From Morella rubra (Eukaryota; Streptophyta; Magnoliopsida; Fagales; Myricaceae), in the NCBI GenBank assembly GCA_003952965.2, contig CM025856.1:20739351-20803350 (forward strand): a stretch of DNA of 64,000 nt, in the 5' to 3' direction. Of the stretch, positions 1 through 10,657 are shown one piece after another. The position numbers and the translations under genes are program-made. The notes under the pieces were generated by a model. The model was given only the letters and a program-made list of their open reading frames with translations, did no database searches and was not told where the DNA came from. The stretch's first letter is position 1. Every line of letters begins with the position of its first letter.

Positions 1-1662
1 ACCAGTACCCGGCCTAATTGGTGCCGATGGCCTATTAAACCAGCACTAGGAACTCGATTTTTTTTTTTTAATTTTAAAACGACGTAGAAACTACGTCGTT
101 TAAAGTTTAAACCTAAAACCCCTCCCCCCCTCAACATCAATAGCCTCTCTCTCCCTCCCCTCCCTTTCCAATCGCCCCCCCACCCTTCGCCGACCATTGC
201 ATGTACTCTCATCTTCTCTTCTCCCTCACGTTAACTTTTCTCTATTTGTGTTCAATTTTTATGGTTTTAATTTTTTTTTTCTTCTTGTTGCTGCTGCACT
301 CTTGCAGCCCCAAAACCTCCGGTTCAATCTCTCTATCACTTGTGCAACAAAAGGTCTGCACTTGTTTGGATTTGATCTGCTTGAGGTGTGTGTTTTATCT
401 ACATCTCAATCTTTCCTATAAAGATTTTGTGTTGTATTTTGTGTGTACTAGGATTCGATCTGTTGTGTCCGTTGCGTTGGTTTTAGTTTGGTGGGCACCA
501 TAAGTTTAGTTTGGTTTATTTTGTTTATGGTTTCAAAATAAGCAGGATATAGGTGAAGTTTTCTGAGTGTTCTATGTGCGTGTATTTCTGCAATTAATCA
601 GCATCCCTCCCATCCAAGGGTACTGTCATCTGTTTGGTATGTAATTCACTAATTGTGGTGGTGATTATCAGTGCTGTCAAGAAGTTGCCTTATTTTTTCA
701 GAACCTAAAGCACTTGATCTGTGACATGGGTTAGGAATTCTAAATAGCAGATGTTAGACTTACGTTAATGCTTTTTTGGTGTTCCTATTCATGTTTGAAG
801 GTTGTCTTTTTACTCTTTTTCGTTTTTAATAATTGGCACTTACTTGAAAAGAAAAAAAAAAGGGCGTAGAGATATGAGGAACATTTGGTAGTGCTGCACT
901 CTTTGTGGGTAAATTGAAGTAATTTGTTTTTTTATGATTGCTACTTGATTGGATGAGGCCATCTAGTGGATTCTCTTTAGCTTGTTACATGGAGTTTAGG
1001 ATATTTGTAATCTTCCAGCTCTGTTCTCTACTGTTGTTTTAGTTTTAAAAATGTTTCCTCTTATCTACTTGCCTTGTTCTTTCTAATTTTACCTTCTACA
1101 TGGACCGCTTAGTAAATTTTGATTTTTTGGCAGCAGAAATCTTTGAACTGAAATAGGTTATATTGTCTTTTTCATGTGCAGAACCAGATGCGAAACAAGG
1201 AAGGAGAAAAGAAACGTGCTTCCCTAACATTGAAGGAGCTGATACCATTGGCTGATGATACAAATACCTACAAATCCATAGGTATTTGTGAAAGCCATAA
1301 ACTAATGATGGCATATAATAGTAGCGCTTGTTTGGTATATGTATGTTTCTAAGCACTAAAAGGATACCTTCATTCTAGAAATTGAATCCGGATCTTTACA
1401 AGTTTCTGTAAAGAGGGTATATATTTGTTTGAATTATAGACTGATCTAAATAGCATTTTGGTTTCATTACAGTGTTAATTTGTTAGTTTATTAGTTTGAA
1501 TAGCTTAATATGAATATAGGTTAACTAAAAACTGCCACTGCTAAGGACTGATTTTTTCCTTTAACGGTGTAGGTGTAGGAGTCAATATTTGAAAACTGGC
1601 CTATCCGGTGTAAGTGCCGGTTTTGACCAAAACGGCACCTACATCGGGGTTGAACAGCCCTA
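1..1662. mobile_element. hAT-like DNA transposon, right-hand part (left end outside window)
   Basis: The right end, at about 1652-1662, reads gaacagcccta. This is the inverse of the left end of the element at 53744 (tagggctgctc). The subterminal stretch at about 1612-1650 (gtgccggttttgaccaaaa...) closely matches the right subterminal stretch of that element at 54489-54520. The first ~120 bases hold a palindromic acgacgtag/ctacgtcgt motif, and a CT-rich tract follows at 120-180; the 53744 element has the same kinds of sequence. No transposase reading frame is visible. The element carries an exon-like fragment of prefoldin subunit 1 (1182-1281). The left end lies before base 1, so the target-site duplication cannot be checked; the right-hand candidate would be tcccttag. 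It is an inference that bases 1-1662 form one element. Confidence 0.5.
1182..1281 (+). pseudogene. PFD1: captured exon of prefoldin subunit 1
   Basis: The 100-base stretch is flanked by an intact acceptor (tgtgcag before 1182) and donor (gtatttg after 1281). It reads as NQMRNKEGEKKRA, LTLKEL and DDTNTYKSIG, the pattern of an internal exon of plant prefoldin subunit 1, a component of the prefoldin chaperone that delivers actin and tubulin to the cytosolic chaperonin. The usual LEEL...LP segment is altered to LKELIPLA. No upstream or downstream prefoldin exon is seen between 1 and 1700, so this is a fragment and not a gene. Retained splice sites indicate a genomic copy and not a retrocopy. It lies inside a hAT-like element, which suggests transposon capture. 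Confidence 0.65.
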
Positions 1663-2435
1663 TCCCTTAGGACGGTTTGGGCTTATTGCCTTTTTCTCTT
1701 TCTTTTCTATCTTTTTGTCTATCAGTCAGTCGACAGAGAATAATCATAATTTCTTATATTAGATTATTTACCAAATAAGCGTGGATGTCAATTCCTTATA
1801 TAGATCTTCAATCTTCGTGATACACATATTATACCGAATGGGCTAACCATTGCTCTATTATTTTGGACCTACAGATTATGGGCTTTTGTAACGACGGAAA
1901 ATTCCTCCTTCACCATAATTAATGTTTTAAAAAGATCACAATTAATAGTTTTTCTAGGAAAGTAAACTAATTTTTTTGGTTGGGATTTTTACGAACTATG
2001 GCCTATGGGGTCAGCGACCGGACAAACGGGCTCAATGTCCTTTTAATGAGACAAAGTGGGCTCAAAGCCCACATTACCAAATCGGATCCAATGTTATCTT
2101 GCCTATTACCTAAAAAGAAGAATGATCTAGAGCGAACAAAATGGGGGAGCCCATGGACATTGAAAAAAATAAGAATAACGACCAGATTTTCCTGCAACTC
2201 CCTCCAATTTACTTTATGGATGTTTTCTGGAAATTTACGTTAGGGTCCAAATGGATTAAATTTGGTAGTTTTAAGACTCAACATATCGAATATGGTAGTC
2301 GAGACTCATGTTAGAGATTTTTTAGTAATTTGGAGCGTAAAGTAATTTTTTTCCTTTCAGATTTTCATTAGTGAGAGTCTACCGTTCTAAAAGAAAGTGT
2401 TGAATTTTGAAGGATAGTTCATTAAATCATTCATT
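1663..2435. other. intergenic, no gene seen
   Basis: AT-rich DNA between two hAT-type elements. Short reading frames on both strands (for example 1980-2243) show no family resemblance, and I see no RNA gene. Confidence 0.6.
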
Positions 2436-2443
2436 AGAATGAT

Positions 2444-2865
2444 TAGGGGTGGGTAGCAGTGGAATTGTGGGTGGTGGATCAATTTTGGTCACCGCCGTTG
2501 CCAAGAGTGGTAACTGCTCATAGGTGGGGGCTGTTTTAACTATGCAATAAGCGGCTACCGCCTACTGCAAAGGGAGAGAGAGAGAGAGAGAAAGGGATAA
2601 ATGGGGCTAGAGAGAGACAAAGAGAGGAGGTTTATTTTTTATTTTTTAATAACTTTAAGCAAAATGATGTAGTTTTGTATTAAAATAAAAAATAAAAAAG
2701 TCGGTGATACTGTGAAACTGCTAAATGGCGGGCAGTTTGACTGCCACCACTGATATCACTATTGCGATATTGGCCACGGGCATTGATACCGGCTAACTGC
2801 AGTTACCGGTACATGGTGTCGGTGCTAGTTGATCGGCACCCTTTCAGCACCAATGCTTACCCTTA
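2444..2865. mobile_element. hAT-type MITE, 422 bp
   Basis: The element is bounded by perfect 8-bp direct repeats AGAATGAT at 2436-2443 and 2866-2873, the size expected of hAT target-site duplications. Its ends are imperfect inverted repeats: taggggtgggtagca on the left, and taagggtaagcattgg on the reverse strand at the right. The interior has GC-rich tracts with ccggctaac/accggtac motifs, a GA microsatellite (about 2571-2590) and no reading frame, so it is non-autonomous. Confidence 0.82.
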
Positions 2866-2931
2866 AGAATGATAGTGGATCAACTTTCCCTCCAAGAGAA
2901 AAATCTACAGATATTATCAAGGACATGGTCA

Positions 2932-3380
2932 AGAAATTGGATGGATGAAGTGAATTACCATTCCAGATTTATTTATAATTGTCCTTGCAACATTCTAATC
3001 CTATAAAAAGTCAACATCTCATCGAACTGATTTGTCACTCTGCGGATATTCATAGTAGAACTTATCACTATCCAAAGAATACAATTGATTATGGAACACC
3101 TACCATTATTGTGGCGTGATCACCACAAATTCCATCTAACAAGTTCATTGTCGAAGAGATTGGATGAATGAAATCAACTATTCCGGATTTGTTTATAATT
3201 TTTCTTGCAACACTCCTCAAAAGGGATAACCCTATGAAAAGTCATATATAGCCCGCTTCAAACTGACTTAATCACTTTTTCGATAACCCCCATAGAGCTT
3301 AATTATCGCCATGTAAAGGATACAATTGGTTATGGGACACCTACCATTATTATGGGTGGTCACCACAAATTCCATCAATT
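2932..3380. repeat. diverged direct repeat, two copies of ~210-230 bp
   Basis: Copy 1 (about 2932-3140) and copy 2 (about 3155-3380) share runs such as attggatg.atgaa, ttataatt.t.cttgcaacac, gatacaattg.ttatgg.acacctaccattatt and caccacaaattccatc. They differ by substitutions and small indels. Neither copy has a reading frame. Confidence 0.75.
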
Positions 3381-3664
3381 TAGGGTGCCAAGTTGTGTGA
3401 GGGGTCCGTATTTACCATACAGTTCTAAAGAAATGAGAGGGCAACGTAAAACCAACTCAAGCAAATTTTACAGAAAGCAATTGCTCATCCGAGTGGCATT
3501 TATTGGATTGAAACGCACGACATGATGGACAAGTTTGAGTATATCATATCACACAGGAATTACAAGATTAAACACCGATCGATTTCTCTTTCCCTTCACG
3601 CTTTTACAACTCTTTTATTACTCGACTCTCTTCAGCTCGAAACATGAAACATGCGTGTCACCCT

Positions 3665-6600
3665 TCACAGAGTTGGCCTCACATTAAGGCGAGATGCTAC
3701 CCTCTGACCCAGATTCCTGTCAGCCTGTAGCCAAAATGCCAGCAGTAACATCAAAATCAGCAGAACGTAACCTTCAAAGTTGTACCTTTCAATCGGCACA
3801 ACACAACACATTTTTGCAGCAGTAGAGAGAGATACTCACCTGAGACAAGTAGGAGATCCAGATGCTGCGGATCTCATGGGTGACGCGCGGGTCAGATAAA
3901 TACTCAGCCCAGCGACGGATGAATCGCTCTTGCCTGGGGAAAGACCACGAGAGAAATAGAAAAAAAAAAAAAAAAAAGCAAATATTAAATTTGACACATG
4001 TACGACACCCATGATGCTGTATTTATTTATATTCAAGATAAAACATTGGAGAACCACATGTACCTGTCGGCTGCCCAGGATCTGAATATGTCTCCCGGTT
4101 GTATAAAGTTGTTCTCCTTCTCAATGACGCGCTGCAGGAACAAATTTTCATTATTAACGTTGAAGTCATTCCACAATCCCAAATGGTAAAGTCACATTCT
4201 GACAAGGGGATGCAAAGTAGCGCGGGAACTAACCCGCTCACGCGATCCAATGGGGAGAGCACGAGGAGTGGGGAATTTCTCAGCATGACGAACAGGGTCA
4301 AACCTCGAGGGGAAGTAATTGACCTAAAAATGAACATCATAAAACGGCATGAGAATGATCCTACATAAGTCAAACGAGTAGTATAAACATGGGGTACCGC
4401 AAGAGCATTTTACTCCGTTCGTGGGTGTAAGCACTAGCCACTAAGGTTGCATACTGAGTACGATTGTCTAAAAGATAAGGTAACCAACTTCAAGACGTAC
4501 CTCCTCATCCCTGTGCATAATATTCATGAAACCCTCGTGGTGATTGTTGTGATGAGCACACTTGGGAGCATTAACAGGGAGCTGCAGATAGTTTGGTCCA
4601 AGACGGTGCCTGTGAGTGTCAGAATAGGCAAAGATCCGACCCTGGAGCATCTTATCATCGGAGTAGTAGATACCAGGAACCACATGGGCAGGGTTAAATG
4701 CAAGTTGTTCATTCTCTGCGAAGAAGTTATCGATGTTCTTGTTCAAGACCAAGCGGCCAACAGGCTGCAGGGGGAAAAGGCTCTCGGGCCAGATTTTGGT
4801 CGTGTCAAGTGGGTCGAAGTCGTATCTGTCCTCATCCTTGGGATCCATTGTCTGGAAGTAGAATCTCCACTCAGGATAGTTGCCAGCTGCAATTGAGTCG
4901 TAGAGATCTTTCGTGGCATGGCTGTGATTAGTTCCACCGACCCTGATAGCCTCTTCATCCGTTAAACACTTAACTCCACAAGTGGGTCTCCAGTGAAATT
5001 TCACATATGTAACTTTGCCAGCCTTGTTGATCAGGGTATAGGTCTGAACACCTGAACCTTCAATGTGCCTGTAATCTTGTGGAACACCCAGATCATCGAA
5101 CAACCACATGAAAGTGTTCAGACTCTCTGGATGGTACGAGAGGAAGTCGAATACTCTCCAATACTCCTGGAGGTTGGACTTTGGGTTGGGTTTGAAAGCA
5201 TGGATCACATCTGGAAATTTCATAGCATCACGGACAAAGAAGACGGGGAAATTGTTTCCCACGATATCATAGTTACCCTGAGCAAAAAGAAAAAGGTCAA
5301 GGTATTAACGGAAAGGCTATCACTGTGATCGATAGGGTTAAACACATCCTAGCTATCATTATATATTGATCTGCGTGTTCATACGATCGAATATCATGAG
5401 ATCAACCCTCACCTCTCTAGTGTAAAACTTCACAGCAAACCCTCTGGGATCCCTGATGGTCTCGGGGCTGCCCCGCTCATGGATGACAGTGGAGAAACGA
5501 ACAATTACAGGTGTTTGAACTCCGGGGGCTCGCAGGAAATCAGCGCATGTGAGGTGAGTTACATCATGGGTGACCTCAAAGAACCCCTTAGCACTGGCTC
5601 CCCTTGCATGGACAACACGTTCTGGGATCCTCTCCCTTTCAAAGTTAGCAAGTTTCTCCACCAGGTGATAGTCCTCAAGAAGAATTGGGCCTGTCAAACA
5701 GCAACAGAGTCAAAATCCTAAATGCGATTTCTCAACTCTATTGTTTGAGGAAAAAGAACAAATAATATCTTGGCGATCCTCCCATGAAGAGGTGACGAGG
5801 CCTACAAGGATCAGATACGTACGAACGGGGTCTACAACAAATAACTAAGAAACCAGGATGATCGGAAAAAAAACATTAGAGTGCACAGTTACTCTTGTGA
5901 ATGTCTTCATGACACCAGAGAAGAGAAGAGAAGAACTCCGGTGAGGATCCATCGAACCTCGTGATGTGAAGAAAAGTGAAAAACTAGAATGACTAGTTGA
6001 AATCAGTAATCCGATAACTATGAACTATCGAGTGAAAATTAAACCACGTCAGCCATTCACAAAAGTAACACAAAGTATTGTCAAAAGTAAATACCTCTGG
6101 ATCCAACGGTCAAGGAGGAGTCGTTGTTATAGACCGGAGCACCGGCGTTGGTAGTCCAGAAGGATGTATTGTAAGCACTTGAGGGACGGTACTGCCATCA
6201 GATAAGCTCTTAGCTAACCAATCAAATATTACACAACGAGATTATCCTAAAAAACAGTAATTAAGCACTCATCCGCTTGAAAACGTGTTAGAGAGATTTA
6301 ACTAATTAATCTTTTTTTACCTTGGTAGATTAACTTAATCTCTTAGCAAGAGCATTACATATTACAACCTTACTCGTATCAATCTCACTTCCCCTTCAAT
6401 AAGATCGCCGGCCGGCCCCAGTACCAAGGTAAAAATGGCTCAGGGAATCTCACCGGCCCACCATACAGATCAGGCTGCTAAAATTCGTCCTATTGAACGC
6501 CCGGTTCCGGCCCCACTACTAACTAGGGAAATTAATATATCAGAGAGTCTTTCAATAAGGTCGTAAAATAGCACGTTGGGAAACCGGAAACACTATTATA

Positions 6601-6868
6601 ACTCAAAACCTTCAATATGTCGATCTATGTCTATCTATATCAAATTAATTACTTACTCTATCAACCTCTTATAAGTCCACTTCACTCACTTGCCTAAGTG
6701 AACTCAGCATCCCCTACGTACGAACACAGTTTTTGAGGACACTCCTAAGATTAACGTTTCCATGGATCGATGATCTTCTTGCAAACCAAATCTAAAAACA
6801 ACATAGATGAGCTAGAAACAAATTAACAAAGCGGCGGATCAAGATTTGAGTACCTTGTAGGGATCCAT
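3665..6868 (-). CDS. CAT: catalase, peroxisomal, 492 aa, 8 exons
   Basis: Haem catalase breaking hydrogen peroxide into water and oxygen in peroxisomes and glyoxysomes. Exons on the minus strand: 6854-6868, 6095-6191, 5413-5690, 4501-5277, 4234-4323, 4064-4131, 3840-3933, 3665-3724. All junctions are GT-AG and in frame and give 492 residues, the standard plant length. The start [13 protein letters not shown] is typical, and the first exon is only five codons. The essential residues are present: distal His65 (ERVVHARG), Asn138 (YDIVGNNFP) and the haem-ligand Tyr348 in [17 protein letters not shown]. The C terminus [14 protein letters not shown] resembles plant catalases, whose peroxisome import uses an internal QKL-like tripeptide; here it is QRV. 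The gene looks intact. I do not assign CAT1, CAT2 or CAT3. Confidence 0.97.
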
Positions 6869-6959
6869 GGCTCAAGGTGACTAGTGAAAGAGAAAGAGAG
6901 AGATTTAGAGGGGAAGTGAAGTGAGAGGAGTGTGGCGATCCTGGCTATTGATTTCGAAA

Positions 6960-6967
6960 TATTTATA
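6960..6967 (-). promoter_or_regulatory. TATA box of the catalase gene
   Basis: TATAAATA on the minus strand, 92 bases upstream of the catalase ATG. This implies a transcription start near 6930 and a leader of about 60 bases rich in CT repeats. Confidence 0.65.
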
Positions 6968-7213
6968 ACCCAAACTCACGGGTCATTCCATTTTGGTAAT
7001 TTGCACTACTCGCTAAAATATATCATTGTAGCGTGGGCTCAATGGTTCCACTGTAGAGTACTGGTGGCCGGTGGGGTTTAAGAGCTCTTTGTGTCTGTGT
7101 ACTTTTCAACGACTGCTGCTGCCATTAATTTAAGAGTTTGGAGTGTAAATTTCATGATAAGAATAATTAGAGGATGTCAGATGTAATTTTTTTTTAAATA
7201 AAATATGTATTCT

Positions 7214-7240
7214 TAATAATAATAATAATAATAATAATAA
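7214..7240. repeat. (TAA)n microsatellite
   Basis: About nine uninterrupted TAA units in the intergenic region upstream of the catalase gene. Confidence 0.9.
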
Positions 7241-7764
7241 AAGACAGTTACATTGGAATCGGGATAAAGAACATATCCTTCAAAACACAAAATATAAAAA
7301 AGCTCGATAATTGTGAGTGATTTGCTCTATATCTTCTTTTATTTGTTTTTCTCTATCAGCTTCTAGTTTTTTTTTTTTTTCTAGGCAATCAGCTTCTAGT
7401 TCAAATCTAATAGATGATTTCATTTGACTTTTTTTTTTTTTTGGACTCTTTTTCTATACGAGGCATCTTGTTAAACTGCACAAGATTCAAGAAGACAGTA
7501 AAGAAAGCAGAGCCTACAAAAAAAAATCTAGGACTAAACGTCAAATTTCGGTGATGAGTCATTGAGTGGTGATGTGTCACTGATCCAAAGAGCGACGCGA
7601 GCCCACCGTTACAATCGTACACGTAGTCACGTGCTGCCGAATCTTTTCTTTTCTTTTCTTTTCTTTTTTAAGAAAAAAATAAAAAAAATCTGCCGAACCC
7701 TTTCATCTGGGGCAGAAACGCAGCGTTTTTTTTAGAGAAATTATCAGTAAAATAAAATAAAAAC

Positions 7765-7979
7765 TCTTAAGATGTATTTGGAGTATAAAATTTTAATATA
7801 ATAAAAAATTATAATATAATCCTTTTTTTATATTATTATTTTTATTATAATAAATATTAAAAAATATTTTTTTTTTTTTATATTTTTTTTTTATAATAAA
7901 TATTAAAAATTATTTCTCTTATTATTTTTTATTAAATTTAATACTCTAAAATTTTAACAATTAAACAAATCCTTAAAAT
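7765..7979. mobile_element. AT-rich MITE-like inverted-repeat element
   Basis: The left end (ttaagatgtatttggagtat) and the reverse complement of the right end (ttaaggatttgtttaattgt) are similar. The interior is nearly all A/T, with an inner inverted pair ttaatataataa / ttattttttattaa. No coding capacity. Exact ends and target-site duplication are uncertain. Confidence 0.4.
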
Positions 7980-8132
7980 GACAAGACAAGTCTGGTATCA
8001 GCATACAGCAGGTCAAGCTTGAAATGGGGTAACGCCAAAAAGAAACCCAGAGTTCTCTAGTACACATCCACTCAACTACGGGAAAACATGAAACACTAAT
8101 ACAAGTATTATCTCAAAATGAGCAACAATATC

Positions 8133-8340
8133 TTATGTTAAAATGGTGTCACGGAGGTTCCACGCCTGAAGAGTTCTCAAATTGCTCAAAGTTGGTGCCA
8201 CCCTGGAAAATAAGCTCGCTCTACTCTTAATGACAGTAATAATCTCCAAGAAGTAATATACTAGCTTTCTAGATTTCTCTTGGAACAGTCGTTGATTCCG
8301 CTCCTTCCAGATGAGGTAGATTGTTGAAGACGTAGCGTTT
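8133..8340 (-). pseudogene. LINE reverse-transcriptase C-terminal relic (zf-RVT region)
   Basis: The minus-strand reading frame contains TSSTIYLIWKERNQRLFQ, followed by a K/R-rich stretch with IIT.IKSRASLFS and AW. This is the usual C-terminal pattern of plant non-LTR retrotransposon polyproteins (IW.ERN.R.F...V...I..R). Nothing upstream on this strand resembles the reverse-transcriptase core, so only the tail survives. The call rests on motif recognition. Confidence 0.55.
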
Positions 8341-8669
8341 TTCGTACAAACAGAAAATGATACTTGACTCGTGAGCCGTAAACCGCATATCTTTAGATTA
8401 GGATCTCTTCTCTTTTTCTTTATGTTTTTTTGTTTAATAATAAAAAATATTGGAACGTTGCTAGACTTTAATAGTTGAATTTGCGTAGTAATTGTGTCAC
8501 GTCGCACTCTAACAATGACTTTTGAGAACATTATTACACAAGTGCAAAAGTAAAGTTTCAAACTTTCGACTTAAATTATATATATGCGAGATTATCCACA
8601 AAAGTCCGCTTGCTATTTGAAGCTTGAACTGACCACTTGAAGGTACTTCGATTTGAGATCCGAGTCTGT

Positions 8670-8836
8670 CCCATTTCCTCGCAGGACATTTAAATATTAT
8701 GCGAATCTTTTTTTCCTGGACTACTTTAGATATGGGTACTATTAATTTAGTCTTTCCCATTTCCTCGCAGGACATTTAAATATTATGCGAATCTTTTTTT
8801 CGGGGACTACACTAGATATGGGTACTGTTAAATTTC
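8670..8836. repeat. tandem direct repeat, 86-bp unit, two copies
   Basis: Copy 1 (8670-8755) and copy 2 (8756-about 8836) both begin cccatttcctcgcaggacat. They are nearly identical over the first 50 bases, then diverge slightly (cctggactacttt versus cggggactacact). Non-coding. Confidence 0.9.
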
Positions 8837-10657
8837 CAAATATCACGTGTTGATACTTCCAATTATGTCTTTTTTCCCGCGGTGTATGAGTCTTATATCG
8901 GTTAGGAAACTGAGAATGAATATGTTTAATTAATTTAAAAATTCATATTCTAAAAAAAATCAACTTATAAAGTATAATTGATTGTAAATTTATATAAAGT
9001 CATATAATATATGTTTCCAGATCTTACTTTTAAATTTCCTCCTCCCTACTTTTCATTAGAATTGCTGGCTGATCGATATCTTATCCTTGTGGTTTGGTGT
9101 TGAAATAATTGAGAAGACCCCACCGATGGTGACGTCCAGTTGGTGCTCGATAATTGACTGTGGACCCTACAAGATAATAAATATCCTAAACGAATGGTTG
9201 GATCGAGAATACCAGGATTTCGTGGTTACCCATATATGGGAACTGGTCTGCACATGGAGGGTCCCATTCTTGGAAACGTGCTCTTTCTTTTGGGCATAAT
9301 TAAAGAATATCTCATTATAATTGTCCTCATTTAGGTGGAAAGTTGTGTCCAACCGACTCGCACGGTCCATATTTCAATTCTCCCTTATCCTTTCCTTCGG
9401 TGTTTTGCGATGATTTTCTGCCCACGTGACGACGATGACATGGGCCTCTGACAAACCACCGTCTGCTGGGCCCAACGTGGTCTGTATTCTAATCTAATTT
9501 GGAACGATAATTAGGACAAATACGTGAACGCGACCATACAAGCTGTTCATTTGGTGGGAGGCCCAATCTGCAATATAACGTAGACAAGTCAGACGAACGT
9601 GACTGTACAGATGATTAGCATCGGTGGGGAGATTTGCTTCGTCCACTGCACATCCCGGCAGCTTCTTATTTTATTCACGAGGACTTTTCAAGAGATACTC
9701 ATTCTAGTCATACTTTCGTCCACATCCGAATAGCGTTGTATATTGAGCGCACAAATACTGATAGCGCATGGCTAACACATACCAGCAATCTTTGAGCCCA
9801 GATTTCATGCAGTTCATCCTACTCCACTTTACCAAGTGACTAACCATATCAGATGAAAAGGTTTTTAATCTTTTAAATCATGCATATATATCCCATACGA
9901 TTTACAAACTTAAATACAAGATTTATGTTTGCTCAAATTGTTACCTATTACTATAGCTTGCTGGCTGTTCCAGAAGTCTGAGACCATAACTTGCCTACTT
10001 AGAATTTGGCAGCAAGAAAATTGGTCCCGGTAGTTGTCGTCAAGCATCAAGTGGCCCAAGGTCTTATGTCCCATGTGGTCCCTCTGGGTGGTCCAGTCTG
10101 AAGGCATAGCAGCAGCTCTGTAAAATACAGAGACGGTTTGCTTTTCTATGTGTTAGATTACCGTCACTGTTGGTACCATAAAACTTTTGCTGTAAATGTA
10201 TAGCAAGTGGCAACCATGAAAGTCTTCTTGCGAGGCAACAGTTGTCAGTTCTGCTCTTCACCTTGGACGACAACTAGAACTTTGTTCTAAGTACATATGG
10301 AGCTTTGAAAAGTCTGTTTTTTACCCGACATATTCTTTGTTTCTAATAGACAACGGCGATTAATTTAGTTGCTGTTCCATTTTTGGAAGGGTATGTTCAA
10401 ATGGCAATCTTGAATTTGCTCTTCAAATATTCCAACTGCATGCATGTTTGCGCAAGACTTTGCATTACCTTTTTTCCGTACGTCAAAAATTTTGCATTAT
10501 AGAATGAATTCTTGTATTTTACACGAGCTTCAAAAAATAGCAAACATTACACACTGAGTAACCATGCTCATAGCAAACATTCAATTAACATGTATGCAAC
10601 AGACGTAAGAAAGAAGAAGCATAATTAGCAAAATGGAAAAGTCACTTCTATAACTTT
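8837..10657. other. intergenic, no gene seen
   Basis: Non-coding stretch downstream of the U-box gene. Short frames on either strand (for example 9087-9299 and 9910-10273) lack recognisable motifs or splice-consistent extensions. It probably includes the 3' UTR of the U-box ligase near 10,500-10,657. Confidence 0.6.

Noticed and set aside
4447-4896. 149-codon plus-strand frame
   Set aside because: It is the antisense shadow of catalase exon 4, whose minus-strand frame encodes all active-site motifs.
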